From a virus, in IMG/VR virus record IMGVR_UViG_3300042698_000013, positions 1-28,322 of that record: DNA of 28,322 bases. One strand, written 5' to 3'. Shown in pieces: positions 7,678 through 14,913 of the stretch; within the stretch, counting starts at the first letter, position 1; each line of letters begins with the position of its first letter. Made by a program: the position numbers and the translations under genes. Below the pieces are notes generated by a model, which had not been told where the DNA came from, searched no databases, and saw nothing but the letters and a program-made list of their open reading frames with translations.

Positions 7678-8611
7678 ACACTACCTCGCAACCTGGCACG
7701 CCGACGCGGATCGGCACATGCCGCAAGCCGAGCGCCTGAGTTATCGCCTGATGCCGCTCAGGCGGCGCTAAGAACAGCAGGAAGCCGCCGCCGCCCGCGC
7801 CGCAGAGCTTGCCGCCCCATGCGCCCGCGTTCCGTGCTGCGGCGTACCACAAATCGATCTGATGCGACCCGGCATACTGGCGCTTGATACGCCATGCCAA
7901 GTCCATAATTGCGCCACAACCACGAAAATACCCGTTGCCCAAATCTTCTGCGAAGTGGGGGGCTAGTCGTGCCAGTTCACGCACGTCATCCCTGTCATGC
8001 TGTTGCGCGGCTAGCACCGCGCCCGCATCGCCCGTTCGGGCCAGGCCAGTGTCGATCAACAGGCAATGCGACGAAAGCGCGTCAAGGTCGCACGCGATCG
8101 GGTCAACGCTCACGCCTTTGGACGTAAAGCCCAAGAGGTTCACGCCGCCATAGGCTGCGGTGTACTGATCCTGCTTGCCAATCGGCTTGTGGCACATATC
8201 CAGCTCAATGCCGCATGCGACCGCTGCGAGGTTGGGCCGGTTGTAGACCGTGTGTACGCCGGTGCGGTACGCTTCAAGGGCTGCGACCAGTCCAGCCGTA
8301 AAAGCACTACTGCTGCCCAAACCAGTGCCGCCTGGAATATCGGCTATGCTGTGAATCTCCACACCGCGCACCTCGGTTAGTTGAAGCGCTGCGCGTATCA
8401 ACTCGTGCTGCAGCTCGTCAACGCTGCTGACGTTCTCAGTCACGCTATACGCCGCCCTGATCGAGCCGTCATATTTCGGATTGACCGCCACATAGACATA
8501 CTTGTCAATCGCCGCCGCCACGCACGCGCCTGGCTCTTCCTGATAGAAGATCGGTCGGTCGCTGCCGCCGCCGACGAACGATATACGAAGTGGTGTTTTT
8601 GTCAGGATCAT
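7667..8611 (-). CDS. hddA: GHMP-family sugar kinase, HddA-like (heptose 7-phosphate 1-kinase)
   Basis: A 314-residue protein that starts at ATG 8611 inside an ATGA overlap; the longer frame to 8752 runs through the preceding gene and is not used. GHMP motifs are intact: an N-terminal TPLRISFVGGGSD (residues 6-18), the phosphate loop IPGGTGLGSSSAF (92-104) and the C-terminal GAGGGGFLLF loop. The LRISFVGGGSD signature is that of D-glycero-D-manno-heptose 7-phosphate kinases, which phosphorylate the anomeric position to give the 1,7-bisphosphate. A related fucokinase-like specificity cannot be excluded. A GmhA-like isomerase lies 5.4 kb upstream in the same cassette, which supports the heptose reading. 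It is a little shorter than typical bacterial HddA. Confidence 0.8.
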   Translation of the reverse strand: MILTKTPLRISFVGGGSDRPIFYQEEPGACVAAAIDKYVYVAVNPKYDGSIRAAYSVTENVSSVDELQHELIRAALQLTEVRGVEIHSIADIPGGTGLGSSSAFTAGLVAALEAYRTGVHTVYNRPNLAAVACGIELDMCHKPIGKQDQYTAAYGGVNLLGFTSKGVSVDPIACDLDALSSHCLLIDTGLARTGDAGAVLAAQQHDRDDVRELARLAPHFAEDLGNGYFRGCGAIMDLAWRIKRQYAGSHQIDLWYAAARNAGAWGGKLCGAGGGGFLLFLAPPERHQAITQALGLRHVPIRVGVPGCEVVYGA

Positions 8612-8913
8612 GCTTTTGCGTTCCAGTATCGATGCCCGATTATTGCCGCGCCGCCGATGCCTGCCCACCAGACCGGAAACAACCATGCATCCCAGCCGCC
8701 GAAGATGACCAGCCATGCCGCCGCCGCAAGAGCAGCCCACCACGATACGCAATAGAAACAGCGGATGCCCACATCAAAGCTGCTCTTGCTATCGTCGTGG
8801 CTATCACGAAAGCGCTTGAAGAGGAACCACGGCCCGTCCTCTTCAGTGATCATGCGCGCTACCCGCATCACGGCCAGCGCTGCTATAATGAATGTTAGCC
8901 AGTCATAGTGCAT
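8608..8913 (-). CDS. DUF1360-like small membrane protein
   Basis: A 101-residue protein starting at ATG 8913 with AAGG six bases upstream; an ATG at 8937 would add eight residues. It has an N-terminal hydrophobic helix (WLTFIIAALAVMRVARMIT), a charged loop (KRFRDSHDDSKSSFD), then CFYCVSWW followed by two hydrophobic segments. A first helix with RxxR after it, a charged loop and a CxxCxxxW in front of further helices is the DUF1360 pattern. The function is unknown in the family. It sits at the divergent junction with the only plus-strand gene and is coupled to the kinase by ATGA. Confidence 0.75.
   Translation of the reverse strand: MHYDWLTFIIAALAVMRVARMITEEDGPWFLFKRFRDSHDDSKSSFDVGIRCFYCVSWWAALAAAAWLVIFGGWDAWLFPVWWAGIGGAAIIGHRYWNAKA
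8881..8889 (+). promoter_or_regulatory. Extended -10 promoter-like site
   Basis: The plus strand reads TGCTATAAT, a perfect -10 hexamer (8884-8889) with the TG extension one base upstream. No clear -35 is seen around 8861-8866, which is tolerated by extended -10 promoters. A transcript starting near 8896 would have a leader of about 28 bases carrying GGAG six bases before ATG 8924. This is the main support for the lone plus-strand gene. Confidence 0.6.
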
Positions 8914-8923
8914 GGAGTGCCTT

Positions 8924-9133
8924 ATGGATTTATACATTCGCCACCATACGGTAAGCGAAGTATTAGTAGCCGATCGTGATACTGGATACGCCGTCGCTAA
9001 GTTCTTCTATCAGTGTGGCGATGACGGCAAGCCGAAATTTAATGCTCTGGCGCTTGCGCTTGCTTTTATAAATGACCAGCACACAGAAGATATTGCCGCT
9101 CTATCGACATCTGTAAAGCATCGAAGAGATTAG
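8924..9133 (+). CDS. Small plus-strand protein, unknown function
   Basis: A 69-residue frame on the strand opposite all other genes. ATG 8924 has GGAG six bases upstream and an extended -10 about 35 bases upstream. The protein (MDLYIRHHTVSEVLVADRDT onward) has a natural beta-beta-helix pattern with GYAVAKFFYQ and ALALALAFIN segments and normal residue composition, unlike the shadow frames elsewhere. The minus strand has no gene here, so this fills a gap of about 190 bases. It ends four bases inside the glycosyltransferase gene (convergent). I do not recognise the family; small regulators, anti-defence proteins or other late-acquired genes are possible. Confidence 0.6.
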   Translation: MDLYIRHHTVSEVLVADRDTGYAVAKFFYQCGDDGKPKFNALALALAFINDQHTEDIAALSTSVKHRRD

Positions 9134-11967
9134 CGCTTGCGACCTCTCGGAGCCGCTGTGGCCTGCTGTACCGTAGCCATCGGCATATCTTCAGCGCTTG
9201 CGGCCTGGGCCAATAGCTCAGGCGGTACCACGCGAAACAGTTCCATACCTGCAAGATGCTCCACATCACGCGGGTCAACATCGTGGTAACGGCTGTCTGT
9301 GTCGCGGCCAGCTTTGTACACCCGTCCGCTGGCCTTGCCGATATAGGTCTGCGCGCCCCATGAGTTGCCAATAAACTCCATTCGCACGGTGCCAGAAGTC
9401 GGCACGCTGGCAACATTCAGCATGCCACCTGTTGCCATTCCCAGCATACTATCAAGCGCCTGTTGCGCGGCAATGACGGTACTCTGCCCGCCGCAAGTGC
9501 CACATGGCATGACGATTTCCTCTCCTGATCGATAGGCCGCGTATCGGTCAAACAGCGCGGCTGCGGTTTCTTCTCCCAATGGCGTATAGGCGTGCGTGTT
9601 TTCATCGTCGCCCGGTTGCCGCGCCCTGAGCGCGGCGCGGGTGCGCTTGCCGGTTTCACGCCGGTAGATCAACATCGGCTGCGGTACACGGGTGCCACAT
9701 GCGCCGATAATCGCCAGCTTACAGAACAAATCCCAATCCTCGAAACATTTCAGCTTCTCGTCAAAGCCGCCGACTGAGCGCACCACATCGGTAGGGATCA
9801 GCGCCGTAACCGCGTGCATCAGCCCGCGCAGCATCTTGCGCTGGTCGTACTCTTCAACCTCATGCACGCCCATCGCGCCATCGATGCGCGTCTCATCGTC
9901 AAGCGTCAACCAATCGCTATAGGTGTACGTGCCGCCGCTTTCCACAAAGCCTCTCAGCAGCGCTTCCAGCGTGCGGGGTACAATCACATCGTCGGCGTCT
10001 AGGAACAGCACTAGCGGGGCGCGTGCGGCCTTCAGGCCTATGTTGCGCGCCGCCCCTGCCCCTGTTCTTCCCTTTGTCGTGATCACCCGCGCCCATGGGT
10101 GCGCTGTTAAAAAGGTATACGCGGGTGCGCCGGTATCATCAATGACGATACATTCCCAAAAGGGCATGGTCTGGGCTTGCACGCTATCGAGCGCGTCAAT
10201 CAAGGCTTTCTCATGGCCCGGCCCCACGGGTATGATCACACTCACAATCGGGTGTTGATGATGATGGACAGGCCAGGCGCGGCGCGGCGCGGGCGGATCG
10301 CCCTGCGCGCCGAATGGTACGATCTGCGCGTTCGGCTGGCGATCTTGCTGGATAGCCCGCATACCTTCCCTTGGATCGCCGGCCAATCGCCACGGAAGCC
10401 ATGCTGTCCAATCGCCGTCGCCGTCCTCCCCCCGGCTCTTGCTATCCGAGCGCAGCCGGTAGATCAGCGTGCTTTCATCGGTCACTTTGGCGATGCGAAC
10501 GCCAAACGAGCTTAGGCGTGTCCATAGGCTCGCATCTTCGGCCCGCCAGTCCCTAGCGCGGTAGCCGCCTGAGCGCTCGAATACCTCACGCCGCATCATG
10601 GCCGCGTAGGGCAGTTGATTAAGATGGGCTATCTGCGCGTGCCAATCAAACCGATCGCCCGGCCATTGGTTGCGCTTTCGATCTTCGCCTCGGTCGTTGA
10701 CGGTATCGAGATGCCCAAAGGCCACGTGTATGTTTGTGGCGTTGTCCAAAGCGTTCGATAGAATATCGAGTGCATTGGGGTTGAGCATGTCATCGGCATC
10801 CAAGAAAAGGATATATTTGCCTTTTGCGTGGCTTGCTCCATAGTTGCGCGCTCCTGATAGCTTCAAGTTCGATGGCGTCTTGATATAGCGAAAGCGGGTA
10901 TCATTCGCTGCCTTCATCCATCCGGCGCATTGCTGTTCGGTTATATCGGTTGATTGGTCATCAATGATGAGGCATTCCCAATCCGTTGCCGTTTGCTGAA
11001 GAACACTCCCCAGCGCATCGGGCAGGTAGCGGGCAAGGTTGTGGCACGTTACGATGACGCTGACTTTGGGGCGCTGCTGCTTGAAGTCGTGGTATACACG
11101 ATGATATAGCGCGGCGTACTGACCAATCTTATCTTTCCATTGCCAGCGCGCTTGTATATCGGAGATGCAATTCTTTGACAAGCGATCACGTTCGGCCAGG
11201 CAGCGGCGAATGGCCCCGGCGAGGGCATCATAGTCGCCATATTCGGCCAGGTATCCGGTTTCGCCTTCAATGACAATCTCCTCTTGCCCGCCATAGCGCC
11301 AGCCGGCCACAGGCACGCCAGCGGCCATCGCTTCTAAGGTGCCAATGCCAAAGGTTTCGCGTGCGGTGGCAAGGTATACCCCGGCTTGCTGGATCAGCGG
11401 CTTCATGGTTTCATACGGCATTGCGCCGAGCAACGCGACATTGGACGATTGACGGCCAAATGTTGACAGGAACGGCACGTCAGGCAAGAGCGCAGCCACG
11501 TCTTGCATATCACGCGGGTCGCTCACTTGGTCAGCGCGGGCCTTGTTCCATAGCACATAGCCGAGATGCGGGCGATCGTGCGCCCAATCGTCAGCGTCAA
11601 CACCGTGGTACACGACTTCGGGGCTGACAAGCATGCCGCGTGTAATCGCGTGCGCAACCCACTTGGACGGCGCGGTAATCGCCTGGGCGCGGGCCATGGC
11701 TTCAATCACGTGCTTGTTGATATCATCGCCCCACACGCCAAAGTTATAGCTCTCCCACATCAGGCCGTGGTTGTGCGAAACCATCGGCACGCCTAGCCGC
11801 TCAACGATGCCCGCACCATGGTTTGCTATCAAGTCAGCTTCGTCGGGGTTGTCTGTCACTTGGATGCCAAACTCAGGCAGGTACTTCACCTGGGCATCGC
11901 TGACACGGCGGATACCACCATCGCCCCGATCGGCATTCTTGTAGATTGGATTGATGCATACGCGCAT
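9130..11967 (-). CDS. Multidomain glycosyltransferase: GT4-GT2-GT2 with C-terminal extra domain
   Basis: A 945-residue protein from ATG 11967, which overlaps the FkbM stop as TAATG; the frame open to 12009 is only an upstream extension. Residues 1-295 are a GT4 (glycosyl transferase group 1) domain with EAMARAQAITAPSKWV and the ETFGIGTLEAMAAG donor-site motif (204-217). Residues 301-510 are a GT2 domain (VSVIVTCHN, DDQSTD, DADD at 391-394). Residues 574-790 are a second GT2 domain (VSVIIPVGPG, DADD at 657-660, FEDWDLFCK near 742). Residues 820-945 form a Cys-containing linker (MPCGTCGG) and a small beta-rich domain (VRMEFIGNSWGAQTYIG onward). Each GT2 domain keeps its metal-binding DxD. It probably builds a glycan of several sugars in one polypeptide; sugars and acceptor are unknown. 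Confidence 0.88.
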   Translation of the reverse strand: MRVCINPIYKNADRGDGGIRRVSDAQVKYLPEFGIQVTDNPDEADLIANHGAGIVERLGVPMVSHNHGLMWESYNFGVWGDDINKHVIEAMARAQAITAPSKWVAHAITRGMLVSPEVVYHGVDADDWAHDRPHLGYVLWNKARADQVSDPRDMQDVAALLPDVPFLSTFGRQSSNVALLGAMPYETMKPLIQQAGVYLATARETFGIGTLEAMAAGVPVAGWRYGGQEEIVIEGETGYLAEYGDYDALAGAIRRCLAERDRLSKNCISDIQARWQWKDKIGQYAALYHRVYHDFKQQRPKVSVIVTCHNLARYLPDALGSVLQQTATDWECLIIDDQSTDITEQQCAGWMKAANDTRFRYIKTPSNLKLSGARNYGASHAKGKYILFLDADDMLNPNALDILSNALDNATNIHVAFGHLDTVNDRGEDRKRNQWPGDRFDWHAQIAHLNQLPYAAMMRREVFERSGGYRARDWRAEDASLWTRLSSFGVRIAKVTDESTLIYRLRSDSKSRGEDGDGDWTAWLPWRLAGDPREGMRAIQQDRQPNAQIVPFGAQGDPPAPRRAWPVHHHQHPIVSVIIPVGPGHEKALIDALDSVQAQTMPFWECIVIDDTGAPAYTFLTAHPWARVITTKGRTGAGAARNIGLKAARAPLVLFLDADDVIVPRTLEALLRGFVESGGTYTYSDWLTLDDETRIDGAMGVHEVEEYDQRKMLRGLMHAVTALIPTDVVRSVGGFDEKLKCFEDWDLFCKLAIIGACGTRVPQPMLIYRRETGKRTRAALRARQPGDDENTHAYTPLGEETAAALFDRYAAYRSGEEIVMPCGTCGGQSTVIAAQQALDSMLGMATGGMLNVASVPTSGTVRMEFIGNSWGAQTYIGKASGRVYKAGRDTDSRYHDVDPRDVEHLAGMELFRVVPPELLAQAASAEDMPMATVQQATAAPRGRKR
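9508..9526 (-). promoter_or_regulatory. Possible internal ribosome binding site in the glycosyltransferase gene
   Basis: On the minus strand, AGGA (within GGAGAGGA) lies seven bases before an in-frame ATG at 9510. Initiation there would release the C-terminal 126 residues (9130-9510), which is exactly the non-catalytic tail domain after the second GT2. The coincidence of a ribosome site and a domain border makes a separate short product plausible, but the bases also encode ordinary residues (SGEEIV) of the long protein. Confidence 0.35.
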
Positions 11968-12695
11968 TAGTCGCGCTCCCAAGCCGTCAGCATAACGCCA
12001 TACGTCCAAACGATGCGATAGCCCGCATCTTCTAGTTGCTGGTGTATCTTCGCCAGCGCCATACCGTACTCGTCAATGAAGGTGTGAAACTGTACCATGA
12101 GCCGCTTTGGCAAGATGCCCTTGCCCAGCATATGCGGTAGCAGCCTATACTCATCGCCCTCGATATTCATCAGCATCAGGTCAACCACACCAATCTCAAG
12201 CTCGCTGAATGCCGCGCCAATCTCACGAATTGCGCCGGTACCACCCGCATACTCGCCCGCATCGGCTTTGGTAAATGAACAGCCGTCAGTCTCCCAATCG
12301 GCCATATTGAATGTGCCACCGCGATCCCCAATCCCAAAGTTCACAACCGTAGCCGCATCGCCCAATGCCCGCTTGCATACCTCGTATGCCCATAGCTGCG
12401 GCTCGAATACGAACAAGCGCGGATGGTAGCGCTCGGCTATTTGCAAGGCCCAGCGTCCCTTGAAGCCGCCGACCTCCACAACCGTGCTCTCACTGGTCAG
12501 CGGCCAATCAATCGCCTTCTGATCCCAAACATGCTCAGGATTGGCGGCGGCGGCTTTCGCTTCGCGTACTAGCTCATCCATGCGATGTGCGTGCGGATTC
12601 TCTGCCACGTCATCATCTTCTTTCCAGTGTTCCATGCGATCGGGGTCTTCGGGCAATGACCCTAACCAAAGCATTGGATTGACAACACTGCTCAT
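11967..12695 (-). CDS. FkbM-family SAM-dependent methyltransferase
   Basis: A 242-residue protein coupled by ATGA to the upstream methyltransferase. After a 60-residue N-terminal extension it has the Rossmann methyltransferase core: STVVEVGGFKGRWA (about 70-83, SAM-binding glycine loop), LFVFEPQ (acidic residue after strand 2), GGTFNMADWETDGCS, then VVDLMLMNIEGDEYRLLP (strand 4 and FkbM-type DxxKxDxE-like region, here with NIEGDE) and LMVQFHTF. FkbM enzymes usually O-methylate sugars or polyketides. In this cassette it may cap or modify a glycan. The family call is firm; the substrate is not known. Confidence 0.85.
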   Translation of the reverse strand: MSSVVNPMLWLGSLPEDPDRMEHWKEDDDVAENPHAHRMDELVREAKAAAANPEHVWDQKAIDWPLTSESTVVEVGGFKGRWALQIAERYHPRLFVFEPQLWAYEVCKRALGDAATVVNFGIGDRGGTFNMADWETDGCSFTKADAGEYAGGTGAIREIGAAFSELEIGVVDLMLMNIEGDEYRLLPHMLGKGILPKRLMVQFHTFIDEYGMALAKIHQQLEDAGYRIVWTYGVMLTAWERD

Positions 12696-13366
12696 CGTAG
12701 CCCCGTATCGAATACCTGCAAATTAGAAGCAAGCCAATGACTGGCCGGCCCGGTCACGTACCCAAACAGGTGCGCGATCTGGCGCGTCAAGTCCTCCCGG
12801 TAGCTGATGCCGCGCTCATGGAACATACCGCGCCATTCGTGCGCCGGCCGGCAGCCGACGTGATGCTCGCCGCGCTGCCCTGGAGGTGCCGCGCTGAAGA
12901 GCACGTAGCCGCTGGCGTCAAGCATATTGGGCTTGGGCCTGAGATGCCGCGCTATTGTGTCAACCAAAGTCTCATGGCTTTCAAGCGGTAAGTGCTCGGC
13001 AACTTCCATGCAGGTGATGAGATCAAACATCTTGAATGGCCCATCGGCGTCATGCTTGCCTATGCCGTTTGTCCAGATGATATGCTCGTCACGAATGGAT
13101 TCGTAGATATACATCGGGCGCGTCAAGTCCTCGTGTACAAACCAATGTTCTGGCCCATTGATCAGGTCAACCCCATAGGCATCGCTGCCGAGCTTGCGCG
13201 CACAGTTGACCATCGCGCCCGTGCCGCTGCCCAGGTCAAGGTAGCTCTGCGGTATGCCCATCCATGCCACGATCTGACAGAAGGCGCGTTCGTTCCATCC
13301 ATCGAACGGCGCAAGCGCAGCGCGCCGGGCGGCGATCTCGTCTGCTGTGGGCTGGGTATAGCTCAT
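12692..13366 (-). CDS. Class I SAM-dependent methyltransferase
   Basis: A 224-residue protein from ATG 13366 (ATGA overlap with the Cys-rich gene). SAM-binding motif SYLDLGSGTGAM lies at about residues 41-52, followed by DAYGVDL (acidic end of strand 2) and the strand-4 motif KMFDLITCMEVAEHLP. The C-terminal half has VLFSAAPPGQRGEHHVGCRP, which resembles methyltransferases associated with glycan and nucleotide-sugar clusters. The substrate is unknown; the context suggests a sugar or a glycosylated virion protein. Confidence 0.85.
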   Translation of the reverse strand: MSYTQPTADEIAARRAALAPFDGWNERAFCQIVAWMGIPQSYLDLGSGTGAMVNCARKLGSDAYGVDLINGPEHWFVHEDLTRPMYIYESIRDEHIIWTNGIGKHDADGPFKMFDLITCMEVAEHLPLESHETLVDTIARHLRPKPNMLDASGYVLFSAAPPGQRGEHHVGCRPAHEWRGMFHERGISYREDLTRQIAHLFGYVTGPASHWLASNLQVFDTGLR

Positions 13367-13611
13367 GGCTTTGCTCGATATTCAATACAACCAAAGTCGC
13401 CGCGTGTGTTCAGGTTTGTGTCGATTGGTGTGATCGGTGCCAGCGTGCCTGCAATAAATCCATGATTGCCGTAGCGAATGTCAACAAGTGGCTTTCCATT
13501 CGCGTGCGATGCCAATAAACATATGCCCCACACACCATCAGAGTGTGCCGTACCAGATTGCCAGTATCGACATGTGTTACATCGGCCCTCTTGCGGCTCG
13601 TTATAGCTCAC
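13363..13611 (-). CDS. Small Cys-rich, zinc-knuckle-like protein
   Basis: An 82-residue protein starting with GTG at 13611 in a GTGA overlap. It has CNTCRYW near the N-terminus, GICLL in the middle and DFGCIEY near the C-terminus, four Cys in the C-x2-C...C...C arrangement of many short phage proteins that may bind zinc. No enzyme motif is present. It lies between the SIS isomerase and the first methyltransferase and may be an accessory to the cassette or simply a passenger. Confidence 0.65.
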   Translation of the reverse strand: MSYNEPQEGRCNTCRYWQSGTAHSDGVWGICLLASHANGKPLVDIRYGNHGFIAGTLAPITPIDTNLNTRGDFGCIEYRAKP

Positions 13612-14090
13612 TTGCTCAACTCCTCAGTCAGCCAATGGCCGATGGCAAGATGGCAATCTTCGATAATGCCGTAATGCGTGTGTGGTACGCGCACCATCAG
13701 CGCATTCGAGTAGTACGGCGATAGTACGCTGGTCACGAGCGCAATTGGCATGTCGTGACAAATAAGCGTCTCGATATTGTCAGAGGTGCCAGAACAGCTC
13801 AGGCATATGATCGCATCGTTTGGGCGCGCAAGCCTGTGCATTTCTTCGCTTAGCGCATCGCCGTAGCTCTTGTCATTCGCCCAAGCGGTCAGCACTGCCG
13901 GATTACTCCCCAGCGCCTGTACGCGCCGCCCTGCCGCTTTGGACAGGTCGCATGCCCAATGCTGCGCGGTTGACGCGCTACCGCCGTTCCCAGCAAGCCA
14001 CAGCGTACCTTCACACGCCCATACAAAGTCAAGGAGCGGCGTGGGATCAAGCTTGGCAAGCGTGGCTTGTAATTCGTCAAAGTACTTCAT
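13608..14090 (-). CDS. gmhA: SIS-domain sugar isomerase, GmhA-like (sedoheptulose 7-phosphate isomerase)
   Basis: A 160-residue single SIS domain. Motifs: GNGGSAS (34-40), the phosphosugar-binding SCSGTSDN (98-105) and the C-terminal IIEDCHLAIGH (142-152), an order and spacing matching GmhA, which converts sedoheptulose 7-phosphate to D-glycero-D-manno-heptose 7-phosphate. His152 lines up with the catalytic His180 of E. coli GmhA. The helix after GNGGSAS reads AQHWACDLSK, placing Asp48 where the catalytic Glu65 of E. coli lies, so activity may be altered. It is somewhat shorter than the E. coli enzyme (192 residues). The pairing with an HddA-like kinase supports a heptose role; other SIS isomerases remain possible. 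Confidence 0.8.
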   Translation of the reverse strand: MKYFDELQATLAKLDPTPLLDFVWACEGTLWLAGNGGSASTAQHWACDLSKAAGRRVQALGSNPAVLTAWANDKSYGDALSEEMHRLARPNDAIICLSCSGTSDNIETLICHDMPIALVTSVLSPYYSNALMVRVPHTHYGIIEDCHLAIGHWLTEELSK

Positions 14091-14248
14091 GGGTAGATAT
14101 ACTCCCAGTCAATCACGCCACCATGCCATTGGCCGATCTTTGCGCCGTGGATACAGTTGCGTAGGCATCTCGGCAGCGCGAATGCCGCTGCCGGTAACGC
14201 TCGATAGGCGCGTATGCCGATAGCATACTCAGGTATGAAACAACTCAT
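14087..14248 (-). CDS. Small ORF in glycan cassette (53 aa)
   Basis: A 53-codon frame that starts at ATG 14248 in an ATGA overlap with the glycosyltransferase stop and ends in a TGA overlapping the ATG of the SIS gene. Both junctions match the coupling style of the operon exactly, which is the main reason to accept it. The product (MSCFIPEYAIGIRAYRALPA onward) has three Cys and a Trp-rich C-terminal end (KIGQWHGGVIDWEYIYP). No family is recognised. Confidence 0.6.
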   Translation of the reverse strand: MSCFIPEYAIGIRAYRALPAAAFALPRCLRNCIHGAKIGQWHGGVIDWEYIYP

Positions 14249-14913
14249 AGCATTGTCTCAGTCTTGACCGCGCCGATGTGAGCGAAATAGCCATCAGTCG
14301 GATAGCCCTCCGGCCAGACAATCAGCGGGCCATGCCCCGTGCGGTACTGAAATGCATAGGCTAATTCTGTATCGCCGGGTATCAGCCCGATCGGATAATC
14401 GCCATAGGCAGCGCGATAGCGCGCATGCCGCAAGCTGGGATGGCCTGTAAAGGCATAGAACGACGTATCCGGCCAATCACGCGGGATCGTATGGTAGCGC
14501 CGCCCTGCGAACGTCTGCGGCGGCGCAAGCTTGCTGCCATCGATATAGCCCAGGCGGATCATACCAAGCTCATCACTATCCATCAGCGCATAGGCGTGCG
14601 GCGTCAAGTCAAGTGGCTGCGTGAGTACAAAGTCATCTTCAAGCCAAAAGGTCAAGGCGCTCACGGTATCAGCCGCATCCCATGCGGCTATGGCGTTGCC
14701 GCCATAGCCGCGCCGCAGTGTGTGCCCGCCGACGAATGGTACATCGTCAAGCATGTCCCAAATCGCCGCCCAATGGTCAACCGAGCTGCCATCATCAGCA
14801 ATGTACCATAGTAGCTCACCGCCGTAGCGCACGTTCTCACGCGCCGCCGCAATCGTGCGTAAGGCGTATTCGGTACGCTGCCAGGTTTGCAAGATGATCG
14901 TAATCGGTTCCAT
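14245..14913 (-). CDS. GT2-like glycosyltransferase
   Basis: A 222-residue protein joined to the preceding gene by TAATG. It begins MEPITIILQTWQRTEYALRT, the usual first strand and helix of a GT-A fold, has the nucleotide-sugar acidic pair YIADDGSS (about 37-44) and the metal-binding LEDDFVL (about 91-97). The C-terminal part is Tyr/Trp-rich (YAFTGHPSLRH, PEGYPTDGYFAHIG). It is a single-domain, soluble enzyme without membrane helices. The sugar and acceptor are not known. Confidence 0.8.
   Translation of the reverse strand: MEPITIILQTWQRTEYALRTIAAARENVRYGGELLWYIADDGSSVDHWAAIWDMLDDVPFVGGHTLRRGYGGNAIAAWDAADTVSALTFWLEDDFVLTQPLDLTPHAYALMDSDELGMIRLGYIDGSKLAPPQTFAGRRYHTIPRDWPDTSFYAFTGHPSLRHARYRAAYGDYPIGLIPGDTELAYAFQYRTGHGPLIVWPEGYPTDGYFAHIGAVKTETML

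Noticed and set aside
8612-8752. Longer frame for the kinase gene
   Set aside because: It runs through the DUF1360 gene. The ATGA overlap and the TPLRISFVGGGSD start fit ATG 8611.
11968-12009. Upstream start for the GT4-GT2-GT2 gene
   Set aside because: The extension overlaps the FkbM gene, and the TAATG junction at 11967 gives the natural first residues MRVCINPIYK of a GT4 domain.
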